DNA of 64,000 nucleotides from Sclerotiophoma versabilis (GCA_012274445.1 JAAROD010000015.1:744001-808000), one strand, 5' to 3'. Shown: positions 11,339-22,926, counted from the first letter of the stretch. Notes: generated by a model not told the origin, from the sequence alone. Program-made: numbers and translations.

Positions 11339-12250
11339 ATGGGCAAAGACCACCCAGATGCAAACCTCCATCCAGAGGCTACCGGGCTGGCAGCCAAGAC
11401 AGTACAGGTCAGCATCGTCAATGGTGTTGCTGATATGGATAAACTAATACAATGTAGGCGCACTCTGCAGAAAATGATCTCAAGCTCTACTCTGGCTGGT
11501 TTTGCCCCTTCGTCCAGCGAGTCTGGATTGCGCTCGAGGAGAAACGCATCCCATACCAGTACATTGAAGTGAATCCGTACCACAAGCCACGGTCACTCTT
11601 GGACCTGAACCCACGTGGTCTTGTGCCTACGCTACAATATGACGGCAAACCGCTATACGAGAGCACAGTACTTTGCGAGTTCCTCGAAGAAGCATATCCA
11701 GATCATACACCAAAGCTACTCCCAGACGACCCTTACCTCCGCGCACGAACCAGGATCTGGACCGACTGTAAGGATCCAGGCGCTTAACAGGTACACATTG
11801 TTGCTAACGGTCGTAGATGTTGGCTCCCGCATCATCCCTGCCTACCATCGCTTTCTTCAACACCAAGGCGAAGACGGTCTCAGAGAAAAGCAAACTGAGT
11901 TCCTTAACCACCTCAAGGAATTCACAAGTGAAATGGACCCAGAAGGTCCATTCTTCCTTGGCAAGGAATTCACCCTAATCGATATCGTGCTTGCTCCCTG
12001 GGCCAACCGGCTCTGGGTATTTGACCACTTTAAGGGCGGATCGGGCCTCCCAGAGGAGGGTCAGGGTGGGGATTTTGAAGAGGTGTGGAAGCGCTGGAGG
12101 AAATGGCTGAGTGCTGTGGAGAACAGGAGGAGTGTTAAGGAGACGCTAAGTGATAGGGAGCACTATCTGCCGATTTATGGGAGGTATGCGAGGGATGAGG
12201 CGCAGAGTGAGGCAGCGAAAGCTATCAGAGCTGGTAGAGGTATTCCTTGA
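11339..12250 (+). CDS. Glutathione S-transferase, omega-like
   Basis: Exons 11339-11407, 11458-11767 and 11817-12250 encode 270 aa. The thioredoxin-like N-terminal domain holds WFCPFVQRVWIALEEK, whose CPF motif is the omega/Cys-type active site, then LNPRGLVPTL (cis-Pro) and YESTVLCEFLEE (glutathione gamma-glutamyl contact). The helical C-terminal domain follows, with FLGKEFTLIDIVLAPW, the conserved N-capping motif. Omega GSTs act as thiol transferases or dehydroascorbate reductases rather than classical conjugating enzymes; the exact substrate is not visible. The start MGKDHPDANLHP is the first true ATG. No targeting signal is seen, so it is likely cytosolic. Confidence 0.9.
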
Positions 12251-12471
12251 GTGCACCCTGATAGCAATATGGATGCCGTCTGGTCACTGCTGCCGGGGTA
12301 TGACGGCTATGGACGGAAGGTAATGCAACAATGCAGATCCCGGGCAATGATAGAGGACTATTTCTTAGCGAGTTGCACAAAGATGAACACGATGGGACAC
12401 ACTAGATGCTGAGAGCTTGCTTCATTGTGCATTCGGTATGTACACTCAAAGTCACTTCAGGCTGCGCTAGC

Positions 12472-13416
12472 TCAGAGGCTCCTCTCAATCTCCGCTACTG
12501 CCTCCATTGTCTTCTTGATACTCGTCTTCACCGCCTCGGTGACTGGGACGTAGGGTTTCCTCGGCGCTAGTCTAGCCTCTGCATCTTCGATGCCTGCTGC
12601 AACTGCACTATACTGGCTGACAGCGTATTTCACACTCGCGATACCGGCCTTGACCGGGCTCTCCGCTAGCGCCGCCTTTCTGTGCAAGTCCAACGCTTCC
12701 TTGTGCTTGCCCTCCTGGTATAGGTTGTAGATCTGCACAATGGTCTTAGGAAAGATGTTGCCAAACCCTGTAACGCAGCCTGTTGCGCCGACGGCAAGGC
12801 CACCAATAAGGAAGTCCGCTTGCCCTGCGAAGGTTCCAAACTCCTCAGGCGAGAACTCGGCAGAGAGTCGTGTGATCTTGGCCACGCTGCCGCAGGTCAA
12901 CTTGACACCAACGATCTTCCCTGGGTGTGCTTTGGCGAGAGATGAGATGGTAACGCTGTCGAGATCGATGCCATTGGCTACGCCTGGGAAGTTGTAGATC
13001 ACAATTGGTAGAGGAGACGTCTTTGCAACTTCGTCATAGAAGCCGTAGACCACGTCTTTCGTCGTCGCAGGTCCGTAGTAGGCTGATGGTAGCAATAGTC
13101 CGTAGTCTGCGCCGGCCTTCTTTGCGTCATCGATGTACTCCTGGACTTGGATGACTGAGAACCCAGATACACCGACCATCAAAGGATAATCTGGTCCGAC
13201 AGCTTGACGGGCAGCAACTGTGACGGCGATACGCTCATCGCGTGTGAGGAGAAGGGCTTCGGCGTTGGAACCTAGGACTACAATTCCTGCTAGGCCGGTG
13301 GACTTGAGATAGGTGAAGTACTTCTTCTGAGCCTGCAGGTCCAGACGGCCGGTTTTGGGATCGAAGAACGTCACAGCTGGTACCCAGATGCCGGATTTGG
13401 GGACGTTTGGTGCCAT
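12472..13416 (-). CDS. DapA-family (dihydrodipicolinate synthase-like) aldolase
   Basis: Single exon of 314 aa from the ATG at 13416 (MAPNVPKSGIW). It is a TIM-barrel class I aldolase. Visible landmarks are VVLGSNAEALLLTRDER (substrate carboxylate loop, where bacterial enzymes have G-T-T-GE), VIYNFPG (catalytic Tyr) and KIVGVKLTCGS (Schiff-base Lys). Fungi do not make lysine by the DapA route, so it probably acts on another keto-acid. Fungal relatives include 4-hydroxy-2-oxoglutarate aldolase and 2-keto-3-deoxy-L-galactonate aldolase, and I cannot choose between them. A longer frame reaches 13479, but the shorter start sits next to the conserved fold and gives family length. Confidence 0.88.
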   Translation of the reverse strand: MAPNVPKSGIWVPAVTFFDPKTGRLDLQAQKKYFTYLKSTGLAGIVVLGSNAEALLLTRDERIAVTVAARQAVGPDYPLMVGVSGFSVIQVQEYIDDAKKAGADYGLLLPSAYYGPATTKDVVYGFYDEVAKTSPLPIVIYNFPGVANGIDLDSVTISSLAKAHPGKIVGVKLTCGSVAKITRLSAEFSPEEFGTFAGQADFLIGGLAVGATGCVTGFGNIFPKTIVQIYNLYQEGKHKEALDLHRKAALAESPVKAGIASVKYAVSQYSAVAAGIEDAEARLAPRKPYVPVTEAVKTSIKKTMEAVAEIERSL

Positions 13417-15715
13417 CTTGTGTGTCGTGTTGATGTTCGACGTGGTTGAAGGTTGAAGGTGGGATGTTTGGCGGGGCACTGGATGAGATGTAGCTGTTCT
13501 GATGGATAACGTATCCGGCGACCTTGCAGTCTGAAATACTTGGCAATCTGAGTTTGCAATATGTCTAAGTGTTCGAGAACGACTGCGTTCAAGTCATAAG
13601 TGTTGCATGGAACGTCGGCTTCCGTCCCGAGGTAGCCTTCAATAGCCGCCTGCGACGGTGATCGTCCAAGTTTGGAGTCGAGACGATTCCTCGATGCAGT
13701 TTGCAAGGGCTATTCCGTCGCGAATTTCCGTGATTGTGAGAGGTCTTTTAAGAATGAATTCAAGTAAATGGGGTCGGAACAAGACGTCCAACCATTTAAG
13801 GAATGATGTTGCCAACCTCTGATTGGCTGAGTCTGGGTCCGTATGACGGTTGCCCGCTTTCCTCCTTTTGAAGCACATTCCCTCCAAGAAATGCAAGCCG
13901 CCAATACCTACAAGGTTCAAGTCTTTACACCTATATAAATATCTCCGCCTGGTATACGCGTTTCTCTCCGGTCTAGAATACACTTCGTGAATATCGTCAA
14001 ATGACCGGAATTGCAACCATCAACCCCCATTACAGCTCCGCCATAATGCCTTCCAGAATACCCTTCGCCTTCCAGTAACACTTGTCATCTGCGCGCCACT
14101 TCGCGTTAACATACAAAGGTGTTCCAACAAGCTGCAGAGATTAGTTACATCCATTCACATGATGCATCTCTTATAACTACACGATACTATCCAACACCTT
14201 TAAATGGACGCACCCACTCAACCTACATCGTTGAATTTGACTGACCATCATTGCATCTTCGCACTCTGGAACATATCACTACGTGAGCTTTACTCTGGCC
14301 CCAAAAGTAACGCACCGACTAGAAGCATACAGTGGTAACGATTGGCGTCCGGCAGAGCAGGACAACGCAGAGATTGAATAGCTCGTTACTGCAGCTACTT
14401 GCCAGTAAAAGTGGAACTCAACGTGAGTGATCAATTCCGAGGACTCAAGCTAATCCATGCTCTAGATCTGCTTTTTGTAGTTATGCTTGCTTTTTCTGTC
14501 CGAAAATCGTTTGATGCATGTCACGCCACTGTAAACCCCCTCGACGTTCTCCTCAAAAGTTTTGACCACTCGCCTCAAGAGCCTACTTTGCTACCTTGTG
14601 CTTGTAATATGTTTTCTGTTCGAACTCAGCAATCAACCTTTACAGCAAAAACCTCGGAGGGAGAAAAAGGTAGGGAACACCACAATAGAAACTCACCCAG
14701 AACTCCAATATCCAATCCGTTGAGAAGCACGACAACCCGTACGGTCACGCATAATTAAGCGTGCCAATGCACCTGTGCATTTGACTGCCAAATCCATCAA
14801 AGCATACGTTGCTTTGCTGCATCACTCGGCGACCTCGACCCGTGCCGCACCCTTGCATAACGCTACACTCGAGTCTACATATATATGCACGATAAGCACT
14901 CAAATCAGAGTGTCCGAAACCTGAGGCCGTTTTGCGACACGGATCAAACACAATTCATACAGAATGGGAGTCATTGGTACCATCTACGTCAACGTCCTAC
15001 TTTCTATCGCGGACGTTTCTGCAAGACTCTTCGCACCGGTTCCAGGAGACATTGCAGCGCTAGAAGTGGAAAGAAATGAGAACAATACTCAACTGGAACC
15101 AGATGGTCACTCAGTAAGCCTGGCCTGAGAAGCAACCAGGGCCGCGGATGTACGTGCGATCCAATAGCTCAATTCGAGAACTTCAACTTACATCGTGTTG
15201 TATAGTATGTCGGTTCAACCCACGGAAACGCGATATGCGAACAGACCAATCATACCGTGCTCGTCAGCACATGATACATTCGTGGCCGAGATACCCTCGT
15301 TGACCTCATTCTGGAAAGATGTGGTTAGTGGTCCCGTCAGCAACCCGATGCTGCGCCGTACCTGCCAAGAGCCGCATTGTCGCTACTGCGCGGCTGTGTA
15401 CTTGAAATTGTGGATAAGTCTGTCGTAGTATTGGTGTTCTGGCAGTCGGGAGTCTGGGAATATGCAATGCAAATACGCGCGCGCAACATCAAAACGTGCC
15501 TGAAACGATTGACGCAAGTGAGCGAAGGAATGGTGGTCGCAATCACAGCCTAGCGAGATTTAAGAACCAATGCGTATGCAGTACTACGTGGCTGTAAAGA
15601 CCGTCGCAAAATACAATGCCGCCTTCCCTTCCAGTCTCAACCGCTGCTTTCAGTAGGAGCCCAAGATCAAATCCACAACCAAAAAGCTCCATCTTCTCGC
15701 TGCCACAACAACGCA
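13417..15715. other. Long intergenic stretch, no gene supported
   Basis: About 2.3 kb. Minus-strand frames at 13540-13830 contain protein-like runs (WLDVLFRPHLLEFI, then LNAVVLEHLDIL) in two different frames. I could not link them by splice sites or recognise a family. The rest is AT-richer and has only short frames. Confidence 0.45.
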
Positions 15716-16640
15716 ATGACCGTGAAGTTCGCGTTGTAGCAGATCGTAGCTTGGAGTAAAACCTCTTTCTTGTCTGGTTGATGTTTGTCTGACTTTGCCT
15801 AGCATCACCGGTTCGTTTCTCGGTATCATCGTTGGCAAAGATGGCCACCGAGAGAACTTCTTCCTGCATGAGAGGCTCTTCACATCACGCTCAGAGTTCT
15901 TGAAGCGCGCAGCGAAGAAGGAGTGGCTGCAACAGAAGAACGTGATCTTGTTGCCAGAAGATGATCCTACAACATTCCGGTTATATGCCGTCTTGACCTA
16001 CACCGGCTTCCTGACAACGAAAGACTTGCCGTTCGAGTGGCAGTCGCTTGTCGATGTCTACGTCTTGGCAGAAAAACTCCAAGACGTGTGGGCGAGGAAC
16101 CACATCATCGACGCTATGCACAGCTTTGTTGCCGAACACTTGCCTAGGACCTCCGCAGTCGCCAACGGAAGCGATCGGTTCAAGGACTACATTAGTGCTG
16201 CATCCTTAGTCCAGCTCTACGAGGGTACCCCCACTGGAAGTCAGGCACGGAAGCTCGTTGTCGACCTTTTCGCGGATGATGGTACCAGCGATTGGTTGAT
16301 GTCAGCAGGTGATCTGCTTCCACACGAGTTCCTCTTCGAAGTCGCGGTTCGCCTCCTGCAGAAACGACCTTACGTTATTTTCGGGAATATGCTGGAACGC
16401 CCTTCTACTCACTATCATGAGAAACCTGAAGAACAGAAAGGACCCCTAGGCGGGAACTCGACAACAGAAAGATTCGAGGCTAAAGGTGATCCATCTGCAG
16501 CTACAGTTAAACTAGTGGACGAAAGTAGCACGGCTTGCAACGTTATTAAATCACCTCTCTTTGGTCCCTCTAGAAGTAAGGAACCAACTCCGGCAAATTT
16601 GGGCCCAGAAACACCATCGGTTGTTTCCACTTATGCTTAG
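15716..16640 (+). CDS. BTB/POZ-domain protein
   Basis: The main exon runs 15803-16640. It begins ITGSFLGIIVGKDGHREN, then FFLHERLFTSRSEFLKRA, the BTB core in which the protein dimerises or recruits cullin-3. DDPTTFRLYAVLTYTG, VDVYVLAEKLQD and ARNHIIDAMHSF follow, as in the large fungal BTB family. The C-terminal third is polar and low in complexity. No ATG opens this frame, so a first exon is needed. The best candidate is 15716-15732 (MTVKF plus two bases), spliced through a weak GTTGTA donor to the CCTAG acceptor at 15802, with a CTGAC branch site between. That gives 284 aa in frame. The domain is certain; the start is tentative. Confidence 0.8.
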
Positions 16641-17369
16641 ACTAATAGCAAGTGGTGATGAAAGACCAAATAGTTCTTGCCTTACTTGTTGTACAAGTAA
16701 CCTGCCTTTTCATATGCGTCCGGTTCGTGTACTATATCATTCTTACGATTATGAATATGAGGTTCTGACAGCACTACGGAGGTCCACTAAGGCTGCGAGT
16801 GAGGAAGCGATGGAGTTGGTGGATATCCTGAGCGTCAATGTCTCCTCATATCTTCATGGTACAGATTCTGTAAAAAGACATCCTTCATTAAAATCATTGT
16901 GAAACTGTAAATAAGTACCGCTGCAGTGAAATGAACTGAGCGTGAAAAGATGTAAAGTGGTAGATTTACTCGACCGAACAGACGGCGAAGGAGACAGAGG
17001 CTGATATGCACGAGACGGCTTTGAGTGAATGTGCCCCAGAGGAATCTGCTGCATATACCTGGTGGTACATGACCAAAAAAGATGCCCTTCCGTATATGAA
17101 GGTCCGCTTTCGGATCCGGCCTCATTATTTCTGAATGTTTTTAAGAGTGCGACCGTGTGAAACAGTTGAAAATACTCATAATGCTTGGTACGTTACTGCA
17201 TTAATTGTCTCAGGGAAGTTTGGGTGAAGACTGGTTGAAAGAGGCGGACACGGCGGACTATACGGACTGACGATAGGAGGTCATTAGCGTGCACGTGCCG
17301 ATAAGATAAGCTTTCATTCACTATCCTGGAACTTTGGAACTTTTTCCACTCTTTAGCAGAAACAGCAAA
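16641..17369. other. Intergenic, no gene seen
   Basis: About 730 bp between the BTB gene and RSA3. Only short frames are present, none protein-like. Confidence 0.5.
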
Positions 17370-17991
17370 ATGGCAGCGCAAAAGGCACTGCGAGGTGTCG
17401 AGAAGAAGCGCAAATCAAAGAAGAGAAAATCAAGGACGGAAGGTGCGCAAAACTGCTTGTATACCGCGCGGTCAAAGCTGATCATGTGAAGTCTCGTCCT
17501 CGGAATCGTCAAGCGAAAGCGAGATAGAACAGAAGAAGAGCAGGAAGGATTCCTCGCCAGAGGCAGAGGTGCGAAAAACCACAAATTTACGAAACACTTG
17601 AGGTATTGATTAATCTCAGTCTGCGGAAACTACCCCAGAACCCACAACGAAAACTACGAAGGAAAAGAAAAAGTCCAACCCTGCCTCATCAACAACCACA
17701 AATGGCGACACTCCCATGCTTGACGTATCTCCATCACCCTCTCCGGCCCCAGCTCCAGTACCAGCAGTTAGTTCCACACCCAAGGTCCCATCAGGAAAAC
17801 TTGATGAGGAGTTCGACGCCATTTACATCCGCAAGATCACTACAGAGCTAGCAGACGACCTGGACAAAGTGCGCTCAGCTCAAGATTTCAAGGCGAACAG
17901 TATTCCGATGCTTATCCATGCGCTGAAGCAGGGCGAAAGTTTGTTCTCGGCTGAGGAAAAGAGGAGGGTTGTTGCTACGTCGAAAGCGTAG
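17370..17991 (+). CDS. RSA3: Ribosome assembly protein 3
   Basis: Nuclear/nucleolar factor for 60S pre-ribosome assembly. Exons 17370-17442, 17492-17568 and 17620-17991 give 173 aa in frame. The N-terminus is strongly basic (EKKRKSKKRKSR), as expected for nucleolar targeting, then an acidic Ser-rich stretch and a Pro/Ser/Thr linker. The conserved C-terminal Rsa3 domain reads TTELADDLDKVRSAQDF and then IPMLIHALKQGESLF. The ATG at 17370 is the only one that opens the basic first exon. The gene is followed after 169 bp by the 3' end of the inverted SKI3 N-terminal piece, so the two are convergent. Confidence 0.9.
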
Positions 17992-18160
17992 TGTTGTGTT
18001 AATGATTTGGTATGCATGTGTGGAGTTCTGGAGTTTATCTGAGATAGCTCATTAAGACCATCGCCCTATCCAGTATGGGAAGTCAATGTACGAGACGACG
18101 CTCCATGAAGCGCCTGCCACAAATCCTTTCTCTGCACTACGCTAGTCTTCGTGCCCTTTG

Positions 18161-19070
18161 CTAGTATGCTTCCACGTCCAATCCTGACCGCCACTCCAGC
18201 TCAATCTGCCACGCGAGATGATACGGATGCTTGATGATCACCATATCATGCGCCAGCTTCATGACCTTCTGTCGCTTCTCCTCCTTCGCGCCGGCGGGGA
18301 GCACAAGTAGAGTATCATACACTCTTTCCAACAGCTTCTCCTCATACTCTCTTCTCAACTCGTCATCGTTCGTCCAGTTGATGATCTCCTCGTATACCCC
18401 TTCCAGGGGGCTCTGACTGTAGACCTCGTTCTTCACGCTGATTGTGGTGTTTTCAAGTGTCGCGCCTAGACGCAGTCTTCGCTCGTCGATGAGCTTCTTG
18501 ATTGTTGCTGTCTCTTGTGTCTCGTGGATCTCGGCGATGCGCGTCAATACTGCTGAGGGATGGGGTAGACGGCCCTCTAGGTAGGAATAGATCGGTGATG
18601 AAGGGAGCTGGGTGGCTAATGCGCGTGCGTATTGTGTCTTTGTGCCATGCTTGCGGGCGTGGTCTACGAGCTTGTCAATGGCGGACTGGCTGCGATGAGC
18701 GTCGTCGCTGGAGCTGTTAGCTTGAAACCACCGTGTTCAGTGTAGTCGCGTACATATTTGCATATATCTCTGCTAGCTTCAGGCCGACGTTAATGATCTC
18801 GTCAACATTCCTCCCACCTAGCCCCTCGTACATGCCTCTTAACCCAAGCCATGCTTGCGGGTCGTCAGGTTTAATCTTCGTCGCGTCGTTGTATGCTTTC
18901 GCTGCGTCGTCATATCTGCTCAGGCCATCGTTGGCGCGCCCCAAGAACAGCTTCGCAAAGTAGTTATTGGCATCCTTCTCAAGTACAGTGTTTGCTTGGT
19001 CGACAGCTTCCTCCCAGTTCTTCGAGTCAATCGCGGCTTTCGCAGCCTTCAGAGCAGCTTTGGTGGACAT
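18161..19070 (-). CDS. SKI3: Superkiller protein 3, N-terminal piece (split gene)
   Basis: Exons 19070-18754 and 18713-18161 encode 289 aa. The piece carries TPR motifs typical of the Ski3 N-terminal arm: AIDSKNWEEAVDQA, YFAKLFLGRANDGL, AYNDATKIKPDDPQAW and LRGMYEGLGG. Conserved Ski3 segments follow (LPSSPIYSYLEGRLPHPS, KNEVYSQSPLEGVYEEI, HPYHLAWQIELEWRSGL). The frame then stops at a TAG right after GLDVEAY, where family members run on. That continuation (DLEIGTLRQYVE) is on the opposite strand at 19404-22926. Ski3 is the TPR scaffold of the cytosolic Ski2-Ski3-Ski8 complex that feeds mRNA to the exosome; the N-terminal arm is known to modulate Ski2 activity. The clean frame and proper intron argue that this piece is expressed. 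Inversion is the inferred cause. Confidence 0.9.
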
Positions 19071-19403
19071 GACGACCTAGGTATAATTGTGTTAAAAAAC
19101 TAACGCCGTCGACACGGCGAAGCTGTTGTTATGTGTATGCCATTTGGGTGTGGATGAAAGTGAGGTGGGGCTGATTGAATATCGAACAGCAGGCAATGAC
19201 GCAGGTGCGCTAGCGCGATATCCACCAGCCGTATGGAAACGCAAACATCACCACTTCGCCCTATCCACGCGCAACCACATCCACCTGCCACCTTGCCGTC
19301 ATTCTTTACGTTCTGAAATCACAAAAGTTGTCTTTCGTGTTGTTTCTGCATTGACCGGAGTTCAGCATCAAAGGAAATTTTGGGTTCGAAAAGTGCGGCA
19401 GTC
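19071..19403. promoter_or_regulatory. Shared spacer between the two SKI3 pieces, putative bidirectional promoter
   Basis: The 333 bp separate the divergent start codons of the N-terminal piece (ATG at 19070, minus) and the C-terminal piece (ATG at 19404, plus). If the inversion model is right, this is the ancestral SKI3 promoter. It would still drive the N-terminal piece in its original direction and would now also lie upstream of the C-terminal piece. I see no unambiguous TATA element. The promoter role is inferred from position. Confidence 0.55.
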
Positions 19404-22400
19404 ATGGCGTCGCATGCGGACAGTGCGCACGACCTATTAGATCTCGAGATTGGCACATTGCGGCAATACGTCGAGCTCTTTCCAACGGAGGGTCTTTCGA
19501 AAGTCATCACAGGGTATCTCAGCAGCGGCATATCTAAGTACCCGCTAGCACAAGAGAAGGGAGAAGCGCCAGATCTGAGCGAGGGCGGGGTATCCCTCAG
19601 CGTCGACGTTCCTATATCGCAAGATGATTGTTTGGCTTTGATGACAGTAAGTTCAATTTGTATCTAGAAGCCTCATCTGGGTTCATTGGTGGCTGAGCGA
19701 TGACCGGGTTTCCTTCGCACATCCCATGCTAATCACAAGACAGGAGGGCATTCTGGAAGCTAGGAAGTCGGCACTTGCACACGTGTTACTAGGTGACTTC
19801 TATCTCTCTCTGGAAGAATATGAAAGTGCCGTCGAGTGTACCAGGAAAGGCTTGAAGCTCGCGACAGCGGAAGCAAAAAAGACCGATTTGTCATTCCAAC
19901 GTACGCGAGATGCGTTGAGTAGTACTCTCGCAACAGCTCTCGTGTATCACCAAGCACCTAGGAATCATCTGGAAGCCAAGCAGATATTCCAGGAGATACT
20001 GAAGCGCAAGCCAAGGTTCACAGCTGCGCTGATTGGCCTCGGTCTAATTCTAGAGGAAGACGAAGATTACAAAGAAGCTGCAGAATTCTTGGAGCAGGCT
20101 CTGAAGCTGGATCCTGACAATAGCCGCATTGGAGCAGAAGCAGCATGGTGTCAGGCACTCGCTGGCGACTACAAGACTGGTCTTGATAAGCTCCAAGGCT
20201 ATCTAGATCATCCCCAGATGGACGCATCTAAGCCACGTGGCCGAGAATTGCGGGCTCAGACTCTCTATCGAATCGGTGTGTGTACATGGGAACTCAATCC
20301 TTCAAACGCTGCCCGGAGGGACCGCCAAGGAGCATATGCTAAGCTTCTCGCTGCCATCAAAGCGAATCCAAACTATGCGCCCGCCTATACACTGCTCGGT
20401 ATCTTCTATGAGGATTACAACAAGGATCGCAAGCGAGCAAGACAGTGTTTCCAGAAAGCTTTCGAACTCTCTCCTTCTGAGATCGTGGCAGCTGAGCGGT
20501 TAGCCCGGCTTTTCGCCAACCAGGGTGAATGGGACATCGTTGAGGCCGTCTCACAGAGAGTTGTTGACTCTGGAAAAGCAAAGCAAACACCAGGCTCAAA
20601 AAAGAAAGGCGTCAGCTGGCCCTTTTCTGCGCTGGGTGTTGTTCAGATGAACAAGCAAGAGTATCAGCAGAGTATTGTGTCCTTCTTGTCCGCTCTTCGT
20701 ATCAGTCCGGACGACTATTACTCCTATGTGGGTCTCGGCGAAAGCTACCATAACTCTGGACGATACAATTCCGCTCAACGCGCCTTCAACTACGCTCAAA
20801 ACCCCACGGATGGTGTGGTTATGAAGAAGACAGAAAATGAAAGCTGGTTCACAAAGTACATGCTTGCAAACGTCAACCGCGAGTTGAGCGAATTCAACGA
20901 AGCGCTGCAGGGTTATGAAGAGGTCTTGTCCCAACGACCACAAGAGTTCGGTGTCTCCATCGCTCTTATTCAAACGCTGGTAGAGAAAGGCTGGCATTGT
21001 ATTGAGACCGGGTTCTATGGAGAAGCTGTGGATAGTGCGATCCGCGCTATCGAAGTCGCCAACACAGTCACAGAATACAAGCCTGACGCTTTCAACCTCT
21101 GGAAAGCTGTTGGAGATGCTTGCAGTCTGTTCACCTGGGTGCAAGAGAAACTCGAGAAGTTTCCTTCTGCAGGCGTCGAGCGCTTGCTGCAGAGCAAATC
21201 AGATGTCGGAGTTGACTTTGATACACATAAAGAAATCGATGGCATTGGCAGGAACGATTTGTCAAGTTTCTCTTCGAGCGAAGTGTCAAGCCTTGCGAAG
21301 GTGTTTAAAGCTGCAATTCTCGCGCAGAAGCGAGCGATCGCCAGCTGCGAGCACGACATCCATGCACAAGCTGTAGCATGGTACAATCTTGGCTGGACCG
21401 AGTACCGGGCTCATGTCTGCTTGGAACAGGAAGGATACGAGGAGCAGAAGCTGACGACTTTCCTGAAAGCCGCGATGAAGTGCTTCAAGCGCGCTATTGA
21501 GCTTGAAGCTGGAAATGCCGAGTTCTGGAATTCTCTCGGTGTCATCACAACGACACTCAGTCCGAAGGTCGCTCAGCATGCTTTCGTACGATCTTTGCAT
21601 CTCAGTGATCGCAATGTTCATGTATGGACAAACCTCGGTACACTCTACCTATTACAAAACGACTTGCAGCTGGCAGACACGGCGTTTGGACGTGCACAAG
21701 CACAAGATCCTGACTATGCTCTTGCCTGGGTGGGCGTAGGCCTGGTCGCCCTTCTTGGCGGAAAGGAGAAAGACGCGTTTGCTCACTTCACGCATGCGTT
21801 TGAGCTGTCTGACTCCTCATTGCTCCTCACCAAGCGACAGTATGCTGTGTCAGCGTTTGACTTCGTTGCAGCATCATCTTCATCTTCCAGTTCCATCGTC
21901 GACTTGATTCAACCACTGTTTGCTCTCCAGCAGCTCAACCGCCAGGCGCCGTACGACTTGTCGCACAAACATCTCGCAGCATTGTTTTTGGAGCGAGTCG
22001 GTAACTACGATGCTTCTGTGGCAGCTCTGCGGGCCGTCTCCGAAGCTGCCGAACAGGAATACGAGAAATCGGAGAATGTGTCTGCTCTTGCGCGAATAGT
22101 ACAAGCAAAGAACGACCTTGCGCGTAATCAACTGGCAGTAGGATCAAAGGACTCGGCAGTTGAGGAGGCTGAGACAGCCTTGGACCTCCTAGCTGAGCTC
22201 GAAGGTGATGCTAGCCAATCCATTCTGTCGACCGAACAATTGGACAAAGTCCGCCTTTCTGCCCGTCTTACAGCAGGTCTTGCACACTACTTCAGCGGTG
22301 CACTCGACGCTGCACTACCATACTTCCGCACATCGCTCGAAGCCACCGGCTCCCACCCTGACATCATATGCCTCCTAGCAGAAGTGCTGTGGGCAAAAGG

Positions 22401-22926
22401 TGGTGAGAACGAGAGACAGGTTGCACGCGAGCAGCTCTTCACGGCATCCGAGAAGCACGAGTCCCACGTCGGCATCTTGACTCTTATCGGCGCCATGACC
22501 GTTCTTGATGACGATCTCGAAACCATGGAAGTCATCAAAGACGATCTCGACCGCCTGCGTACCGACAAGAACCTTACCGATGAGCAACTCGCGCGTATTG
22601 AGAAGGTCATCGAAGCCATCTCCATCAGTCTCGGCGGCGTAGAGCAGGAACTTGACGAAGCACGACGAAGTGTCATGCTGGCACCCTGGAAGCACACAGG
22701 CTGGTCTGAGCTGGCTGATGCTGCTGGTGGTGATGTATTCGCCAGTACGCTTGCTAAGGAGACAGCGAGGAGGAACGCCCCACCAAACGGCACGCTGGAC
22801 GCTGTTGGTTTGGCGGGTGCTATGGCTGCGACTGGTGTTGTGAGTGATGCGCAGAGAGCGATTGTACTCGCGCCGTGGAGCAAGAACGGTTGGAGTGGAC
22901 TTATCGAGTGCATGCAAGGCGCATGA
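19404..22926 (+). CDS. SKI3: Superkiller protein 3, C-terminal piece (split gene)
   Basis: Exons 19404-19646 and 19744-22926 encode 1141 aa. The start MASHADSAHDLL is not family-like, but from DLEIGTLRQYVELFPTEG the protein follows Ski3. TPR repeats run through the rest: HVLLGDFYLSLEEYESAVE, AALIGLGLILEEDEDY, AYTLLGIFYEDYNKDRKRA, YSYVGLGESYHNSGRYNSA, AWYNLGWTEYRAH, FWNSLGVITTTLSPKVA and VWTNLGTLYLLQNDL. The C-terminus (RSVMLAPWKHTGW; AQRAIVLAPWSKNGW) is the typical Ski3 end. In known complexes this arm binds Ski2 and Ski8. With the 289-aa piece it totals 1430 residues, the size of whole Ski3. No internal stops or frameshifts. It is convergent with OTU1, 427 bp away. Confidence 0.92.

Noticed and set aside
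18161..19070. Reading the minus-strand TPR gene as a separate TPR protein unrelated to the plus-strand gene
   Set aside because: Its segments are Ski3-specific, it ends where the plus-strand piece begins in the family sequence, and the summed length equals whole Ski3.
20596..21144. 182-codon and similar minus-strand frames within SKI3
   Set aside because: They are antisense shadows of the TPR-coding exon and show no motif of their own.
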